Part shown: piece after piece, positions 58,935 through 64,000 of the stretch
How the letters are laid out: each line of letters starts with the position of its first letter
Position numbering within the stretch: position 1 is the stretch's first letter
DNA from: Lachnospiraceae bacterium
GTDB lineage: Bacteria > Bacillota > Clostridia > Lachnospirales > Lachnospiraceae
Assembly: GCA_015057375.1 (NCBI GenBank)
Contig: SVEM01000005.1
Coordinates: 1 to 64,000, forward strand
Direction of reading: 5' to 3'
DNA length: 64,000 bases
Translations under genes and position numbers: made by a program
The notes under the pieces: model-generated
What the model was told of the DNA's origin: nothing
The model's input: only the letters and a program-made list of their open reading frames with translations
Database searches by the model: none

Positions 58935-60746
58935 TCAGGACATCATTTCACTGATGAATCTTGAATGACTTACAGATTTACTGCGTCTGTTTTTTGCATA
59001 AAACAGATGCAGTCTTTTTTTTGCTCTGGTCATGCCCACATAAAACAGCCTGCGTTCTTCTTCTATCTCCTCTTCTTTTACAGACATTCTGTAAGGAATT
59101 ATATCTTCATTTACATCAATTATAAACACCTCTTCAAATTCAAGCCCTTTTGATCCGTGAAGTGTCATAAATGAAACTGCAGAATCATTCTCGCTCGCAC
59201 TCGCATTAAGTTTATCTTCATATTCTTCTATTCCGGCAAGCCAGTCTTCATATGTTTTATATTCACCGGCAATCAGACACAAATTATCAAATATTTCAGC
59301 CAGGCCCTCATATTCAATCCCCCTGAAATCAGCATACTCTTTCAAATAATCGCCATATCCTATAACACGACTTATATATAAAAGTCCCCTGCGCGGTTTC
59401 ATTTGCACAAGCTCCTTAAGGTCATTTTCAAGCAGGAGAATCCGTTCGGATATCCAAGGTTTATCCTCATACAAAGACATGATTGCATCAAAATTCATAC
59501 CGGCTGCAAGTACTGCATCTCCCGAAATATAACGCTTTGGTTTATTGATTATTCTGCTAAGCTCTTGTATGTTGCCGTATTTTTTTGCAAGCTTAATATA
59601 AGCTATTACATCTTTTGCAATAAAATGATTATATATATTCGGAACGCCTTCTTTTAACCGTATATTTATATTATATTCAAGAAACATATTAATAAGCGGT
59701 TGCGGTTGCGCATTGGTTCGGTACAACACTGCTATCTCTGACGCATTTACGCCGTTATTTAGACGTTTTCTTATTTCGGACATAATAGTCCTGTTCTGAT
59801 CGTTTATTGTCTCAAATTCGCGTATATCTACCGCATCACACATATCATTATGTGCTTTAATATTTTTTTCAAATCTTGTCTTGTTATGACTTATTAGTTT
59901 TGATGCCATAGATGTTATATTACCGCTGCATCTATAATTAATATCCAAATGTATGCACTTTGTTTCAGGAAAATCCTCTATAAAACCGGACATGATCTTA
60001 GGATCCGAACCCCTGAAACCGTATATCGACTGGTCATCATCTCCAACACAAAACAGATTGTTAGTTGGATATGCAAGCATTTTTATGATATCGTACTGCT
60101 GCCTGTTAATATCCTGAAATTCGTCAATAAGAATATATTCAAAACGCCTCTGCCAATTTGCAAGGATATCCTTTCTTTGAGAAAACAACTCATAGGTATA
60201 CCATACCATGTCATCAAAATCTATCTTCCTGTTACACCTAAGATAGGTTTCATACTGTCTGTACACATATTTCCATTGTTTTTCGGGACATTTTAACGAA
60301 TAATAATTCTCCGGATCATATCTCATAGATTTGACATAACTTATTTCGGATATTATGTCATTTATTATATCTTTCCCTTCTGTTATATCAGGGTCAATCT
60401 TTTTCAGTGCATTTGCAATTACAGAATATTTTTCAGTTTCTTTAAGGATATCAGATGAACTATAGCCGTAGGCTTTTTTTAATATAAGAAAAAACAGACT
60501 GTGAAATGTTCCAAAATATACTCCGATACTACCATATTCCGACTCGTATCTGTCACGCATTTCTTTTGCGGCAGCCCTTGTAAATGTAAGTGTAAGTATA
60601 TTTGACGAATTAATATTACATTCTTTTGTAAGAAAACGTATCCGTTCTGTGATAACTCTCGTTTTACCCGAACCCGGTCCTGCCAGAACCAGCGCAGGGC
60701 CGGTTCTGTGACAGGTTGCAAGAAGTTGCGAATTATTTAACTGCAT
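58935..60746 (-). CDS. UvrD/PcrA-like superfamily 1 DNA helicase
   Basis: A 603-residue helicase, shorter than PcrA (about 730). Q motif and Walker A near the start ([30 protein letters not shown]), motif Ia [14 protein letters not shown], motif [17 protein letters not shown], motif [21 protein letters not shown], motif IV-VI including [21 protein letters not shown] ([16 protein letters not shown]) and [15 protein letters not shown]. Likely 3'-5' DNA unwinding in repair. GGAGG is 6 nt before the ATG at 60746; the ATG at 60752 abuts it. Its start overlaps the gltX end by 14 bp, so it is probably translated by coupling with gltX. Confidence 0.9.
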   Translation of the reverse strand: MQLNNSQLLATCHRTGPALVLAGPGSGKTRVITERIRFLTKECNINSSNILTLTFTRAAAKEMRDRYESEYGSIGVYFGTFHSLFFLILKKAYGYSSSDILKETEKYSVIANALKKIDPDITEGKDIINDIISEISYVKSMRYDPENYYSLKCPEKQWKYVYRQYETYLRCNRKIDFDDMVWYTYELFSQRKDILANWQRRFEYILIDEFQDINRQQYDIIKMLAYPTNNLFCVGDDDQSIYGFRGSDPKIMSGFIEDFPETKCIHLDINYRCSGNITSMASKLISHNKTRFEKNIKAHNDMCDAVDIREFETINDQNRTIMSEIRKRLNNGVNASEIAVLYRTNAQPQPLINMFLEYNINIRLKEGVPNIYNHFIAKDVIAYIKLAKKYGNIQELSRIINKPKRYISGDAVLAAGMNFDAIMSLYEDKPWISERILLLENDLKELVQMKPRRGLLYISRVIGYGDYLKEYADFRGIEYEGLAEIFDNLCLIAGEYKTYEDWLAGIEEYEDKLNASASENDSAVSFMTLHGSKGLEFEEVFIIDVNEDIIPYRMSVKEEEIEEERRLFYVGMTRAKKRLHLFYAKNRRSKSVSHSRFISEMMS

Positions 60747-62208
60747 TAACATCCTCCGTAAGCATATCGATACCTTTTCTGATACGTTTTAAGGACTCTT
60801 CCTTACCGAGAATCTCCATAATTTCATAAGCTCCTCCCGGTGTCATCTGTTTTCCGGAAACAGCTGTACGAAGCGGCCATAATGCCTGACCGTTCTTTAT
60901 CTCTTTTGCTGCAACGTAATCCATTGCAATCTTTTCTATATTTTCGATTGAAAAATCAGCGAGTTCCTCGTACATAACTACCAAATCATTTAATGCTTCA
61001 AGCGCTTTTTCAGAATTGGTCTTCATTTTCTTATGGGTATACATATTTACGTCATATTCAGGAAGCTCGTCAAAAAAATCAATCTTTTCGCAAATATCAG
61101 GAAATGTCTCTATACGGCTCTTGCACAGATCAGCAATTTTTTTAAGGTCCATATCCTTTTTGACTACTTTTTTAACCTGTGGGAGTGCATATTCGTAATA
61201 CTTTTCACTATCCATTGCCTTAATATATTCACTATTCATCCATTTAAGCTTCTGAACATCAAACACTGCCGGTGCTTTATTAATACGTGAATAATCAAAT
61301 ATCTTAATAAGTTCATCAAGAGTGTATATCTCTCTGTCTTCTGCCGGACTCCAGCCAAGTAATGCAACGTAGTTTACAACTGCTTCCGGAAGAAAACCAA
61401 GCTCCATAAGATCCTCAAATGAAGCATCTCCTCTTCTTTTTGAAAGTTTCTTATGATTCTCATCTGTTATTGTAGGACAATGAATATATACCGGAACTTC
61501 CCATCCAAATGCCTCATACAAACGGTTATATTTAGGAGCAGATGAAAGATACTCGTTTCCTCTTACAACATGTGTAATCTTCATGAGGTGGTCATCTACA
61601 ACATTTGCAAAGTTATATGTCGGATATCCGTCAGATTTGATAAGAATCATATCATCAAGCTCTGAATTATCTACGGTTATGTCTCCATATATAATGTCTG
61701 AAAATACGGTGCTTCCGGTGTCAGGATTGTTTTGTCTTATTACATAAGACTCTCCTGCCGCAAGTCTCTTCTCAACCTCTTCCTTTGAAAGATTAAGGCA
61801 GTGCTTATCGTATTTTGCAGTCTCTTTTCCATTTTCATTAACAGATGCTGCACGAAGCTCATCAAGTCTTTCTTTACTACAGAAGCAATAATAGGCTTCA
61901 CCCTTTTCAACAAGCTGTTTTGCATATTCAAGATATAAACCTGATTTTACACGCTCACTCTGAACGTAAGGACCGTATCCCCCGTCTTTGCCCGGACCTT
62001 CGTCATAAGTAAGTCCTGCCATGCTCATTGTATTATTTATTATGTCAATTGCCCCTTCAACGTATCTTTCGGTATCAGTATCCTCAATACGAAACAGGAA
62101 ATCCCCATCCTCATGCTTTGCTATAAGAAATTCGTATAAGGCAGTTCTAAGATTACCAACGTGCATCTTTCCTGTAGGACTTGGAGCATATCTTGTTCTA
62201 ATCTTCAT
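60733..62208 (-). CDS. gltX: Glutamyl-tRNA synthetase
   Basis: A 491-residue class I synthetase: [24 protein letters not shown] (HIGH-type motif) at the start and KKLSKRRGD (KMSKS-type motif) near 245. Zinc-binding cysteines of the E. coli type are partly present (CFCSKERLD). It charges tRNA-Glu (and probably tRNA-Gln for amidation). The ATG at 62208 follows GGAAGGAAGAACGATA. It is followed by the overlapping helicase gene and preceded by the xylanase gene, 17 bp away. Confidence 0.95.
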   Translation of the reverse strand: MKIRTRYAPSPTGKMHVGNLRTALYEFLIAKHEDGDFLFRIEDTDTERYVEGAIDIINNTMSMAGLTYDEGPGKDGGYGPYVQSERVKSGLYLEYAKQLVEKGEAYYCFCSKERLDELRAASVNENGKETAKYDKHCLNLSKEEVEKRLAAGESYVIRQNNPDTGSTVFSDIIYGDITVDNSELDDMILIKSDGYPTYNFANVVDDHLMKITHVVRGNEYLSSAPKYNRLYEAFGWEVPVYIHCPTITDENHKKLSKRRGDASFEDLMELGFLPEAVVNYVALLGWSPAEDREIYTLDELIKIFDYSRINKAPAVFDVQKLKWMNSEYIKAMDSEKYYEYALPQVKKVVKKDMDLKKIADLCKSRIETFPDICEKIDFFDELPEYDVNMYTHKKMKTNSEKALEALNDLVVMYEELADFSIENIEKIAMDYVAAKEIKNGQALWPLRTAVSGKQMTPGGAYEIMEILGKEESLKRIRKGIDMLTEDVNAVK

Positions 62209-62225
62209 TATCGTTCTTCCTTCCT

Positions 62226-63443
62226 TTATTTTTCTATCACACCAAGAATTGCAAAATAACATGGCTTTGCAGAATTATCTTCATTAAACATAAGCGGATA
62301 ACTCGTCTCTTTCCTATGTCCCGTAAGCCAGGTTGTCCTATCATTAAGACCCCACATGGTTACATTACTGATTTCTGCATATCCGTTGTCTTCCATATAT
62401 ATAAGCTTCTCAAATATTTTAGAATATACATCTGCCTGTTTTGCAAAACCCGCTTCAGAATTATCATTATTATGTATATCCATCTCTGTAAGCTGTATAT
62501 CGATACCTTCTATCTGCGAAAACAGAAACAGCGCTGTCTCAAGTTCATCTACAGATACGTTCATATCGTAGTGTGACTGCATTCCGATTCCATCAAGGAC
62601 TCCCAATTCAGCAAGCTTCTTAGCTTCTTCAAATATTGAATCCCTCTTACTCTTTGACAGACAGTTATAATCATTAAGATAAAGCTTTGCACCATCTTCC
62701 TGATATTTTCTTGCATATGTAAATGCCTTCTCAATATAGTCTTCACCTATTGTCAAATACCAAGGACTGTCTCCTCTGTACCCACCGATTTCTGAATCTG
62801 AAAATGCCTCATTTACAACATCCCATGCAACAATAACTCCCGGATGCTCTTCTTTACAATAAGTCATAACTTTCTCAATATATGCTTCCATACGTTTAAG
62901 CATGGTATCTCTGTCAACATATTCTTTACTTGTATCATAATCCTCATAGAATAACCACTGCGGAGTCTGGCTGTGCCATACAAGTGTATGTGCTCTCATC
63001 TTAAGACCGGCTTCTTCAGCCATTGTCATTATGTTATCCAGATTATCCGTTCTTATTTCCGGCATACCATCGTCTGATGCCATAGTAGCATCATAGTCCA
63101 GAATGTAATCCGGCTTCATTTCATTCTCCATTGTTATAGTACTAAAGTCTTTAGTAATAACAGCAAGTGTATCCTTATCTGCAAGCTGCCAGCTGTTAAC
63201 TGCAACACCTATATCAAATTTCTCTGAATATGTTTTATACAGACTGCACTCTGATTCATCTATATCACTATAATCAATTATTGCCTGTGTAGGCATAGGT
63301 GTTACCGGCTGTTGCTTACGCGGAGCATCAGTACTCTCCACCTGTGTATTCCCAGTTTCATTATTATCTTTTCCGCACCCGGTCAATATAGCTGCAGCCA
63401 ACACTCCGGCCACAAATAATACCGCTATTTTCTTCATTCTCAT
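62226..63443 (-). CDS. GH10 endo-1,4-beta-xylanase, lipoprotein
   Basis: A 405-residue lipoprotein: LTGCGK lipobox (Cys about 22), a Thr/Pro linker, then a GH10 TIM barrel from about residue 58. Motifs: [19 protein letters not shown] (tyrosine/asparagine subsite); [14 protein letters not shown]; acid/base in [11 protein letters not shown] (about E210); nucleophile in [10 protein letters not shown] (about E319); [14 protein letters not shown]. It cleaves xylan internally at the outer membrane face. The ATG at 63443 is 8 nt after GGAAGG; the frame extends to 63488 without a signal peptide. It is next to gltX, away from other glycan genes. Confidence 0.93.
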   Translation of the reverse strand: MRMKKIAVLFVAGVLAAAILTGCGKDNNETGNTQVESTDAPRKQQPVTPMPTQAIIDYSDIDESECSLYKTYSEKFDIGVAVNSWQLADKDTLAVITKDFSTITMENEMKPDYILDYDATMASDDGMPEIRTDNLDNIMTMAEEAGLKMRAHTLVWHSQTPQWLFYEDYDTSKEYVDRDTMLKRMEAYIEKVMTYCKEEHPGVIVAWDVVNEAFSDSEIGGYRGDSPWYLTIGEDYIEKAFTYARKYQEDGAKLYLNDYNCLSKSKRDSIFEEAKKLAELGVLDGIGMQSHYDMNVSVDELETALFLFSQIEGIDIQLTEMDIHNNDNSEAGFAKQADVYSKIFEKLIYMEDNGYAEISNVTMWGLNDRTTWLTGHRKETSYPLMFNEDNSAKPCYFAILGVIEK

Positions 63444-63575
63444 AACAATAACCTTCCCTTTCAAAAGCACTTTTGGAATAACGTACATTTTATATAAATA
63501 CCCACATATTAATATATCTTAGTTAGGAATTAGTATCAAGTAATTAATTCTTATAAAATAATGATATGAATATAA

Positions 63576-63605
63576 AAAGCCCGAAACAAATAAATTTCGA
63601 GCTTT
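63576..63605 (-). terminator. Terminator of the CarD-family gene
   Basis: AAAGCCCGAAA/TTTCGAGCTTT stem with a T tract (minus strand), directly after its stop codon. Confidence 0.8.
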
Positions 63606-63607
63606 CA

Positions 63608-64000
63608 TTACCCATATATGGCTGCACTTACAAGTGCCTCAACTTCTTCATATTCTTTATTCATTACAAATGACAATTCGTCATATAATCTGGTTGATAC
63701 TTCTCTAAGATATCTTTCATCCGATGTTGTGAGTTTCTTGCCGTTCTTTTCTCTCTCATCGCGTTTATGGAAAATGGTCTTTATAATACTTACCCACATG
63801 TGCCAGTTACCGGTTCTTATACGTCTTTTATATTCTGCATCAAGCTCCCGTGGATTGACAATATCAATAATCTCTATGGATGCAATGTCTTTCAAAAGTT
63901 TTTCTGCTTCAGAAACAGTTATCAGTTCCCTAATATAGACCTTGTCATTATCAATCGGTGTATATATCTTTCCCGACTCGCTATTGATAGGCTTTAATAT
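63608..64000 (-). CDS. CarD-family transcription regulator (5' end outside window)
   Basis: The minus frame runs from the stop at 63610-63608 to the right edge without a stop, about 131 codons, so the real start lies beyond 64000. The visible part carries the C-terminal helical domain: WHMWVSIIKTIFHKRDEREKNGKKLTTSDERYLREVSTRLYDELSFVMNKEYEEVEALV, which contains a CarD-type DNA-contacting Trp (in RTGNWHMWV). CarD binds the RNA polymerase beta subunit and stabilises the open promoter complex. An internal TTG at 63895 is not the start, because the frame reads on upstream as IYTPIDNDKVYIRELIT, the end of the RNA-polymerase-interacting domain. Confidence 0.8.
   Translation of the reverse strand: MLKPINSESGKIYTPIDNDKVYIRELITVSEAEKLLKDIASIEIIDIVNPRELDAEYKRRIRTGNWHMWVSIIKTIFHKRDEREKNGKKLTTSDERYLREVSTRLYDELSFVMNKEYEEVEALVSAAIYG

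Noticed and set aside
63608..63895. Complete 95-residue gene at the right edge
   Set aside because: The frame is open upstream to 64000 and reads as CarD-type sequence, so the TTG at 63895 is internal.

Overview
The window is an AT-rich chromosome segment from a Gram-positive anaerobe, most likely a fibre-degrading gut member of the Lachnospiraceae (Clostridia). The evidence is Firmicute-type housekeeping synteny (DUF951, rpsF-ssb-rpsR, gdpP-rplI-dnaB; pfkA-dnaX-ybaB; gltX beside a CarD-family gene), strong AGGAGG-type ribosome binding sites, TTGACA/TATAAT promoters, and many secreted polysaccharide-active proteins with lysine-rich Ig/FN3 modules. The genus is an inference and is left open.

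Layout. 1-3352: the start of a very large secreted multi-module carbohydrate-binding protein that runs off the left edge; it carries a 20-copy 15-bp repeat coding for an ATEAP linker. 3495-9036: an rRNA-methyltransferase-like gene, a zinc-ribbon/TPM membrane pair, and a yhaN/yhaO-like ATPase-nuclease pair. 9163-10827: a tRNA-Leu(AAG) gene with a shrunken integrated element behind it (23-bp direct repeats, an integrase tail and two cargo genes). 10961-17052: a secreted unknown protein, a large CotH-kinase surface protein, an SGNH hydrolase and a cysteine-cluster protein. 17105-18353: an ECF sigma factor and its probable membrane anti-sigma factor. 18543-18845: a non-coding array of twelve short boxes in alternating orientation with a strict 53-54 bp period; this is the most unusual object in the window.

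19113-34590 is rich in glycan degradation: a CE6-type esterase, a CapA lipoprotein, a PutP transporter, a giant secreted GH2 beta-galactosidase, an AraC regulator, a GH43-clan-like propeller protein and a GH95 fucosidase. 34638-42134 holds an M1 peptidase, an Asn/Ser-rich mini-protein, a HAAS-domain membrane protein, an acyltransferase, ybaB-dnaX-pfkA and a DUF4234 protein. 42515-45661 encodes a fucose/arabinose-isomerase-like protein and a xylulokinase. 45681-51878 is the ribosomal and replication cluster. 52017-64000 contains a highly expressed-looking Ig protein, a 2-hydroxyacid dehydrogenase, an FN3 protein, a GNAT protein, a cyclophilin lipoprotein, a UvrD-like helicase coupled to gltX, a GH10 xylanase lipoprotein, and a CarD-family gene cut by the right edge.

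How the genes fit together. Secreted esterase, xylanase, GH2, GH95 and GH43-like proteins would strip xylan- or hemicellulose-type and fucosylated glycans outside the cell. The isomerase and xylulokinase would feed pentose or deoxysugar products into central metabolism, and Pfk is also present. No sortase motif was seen in the secreted proteins. Instead, most share very basic Lys-rich Ig-like or FN3-like modules, which may hold them to the anionic wall (inference).
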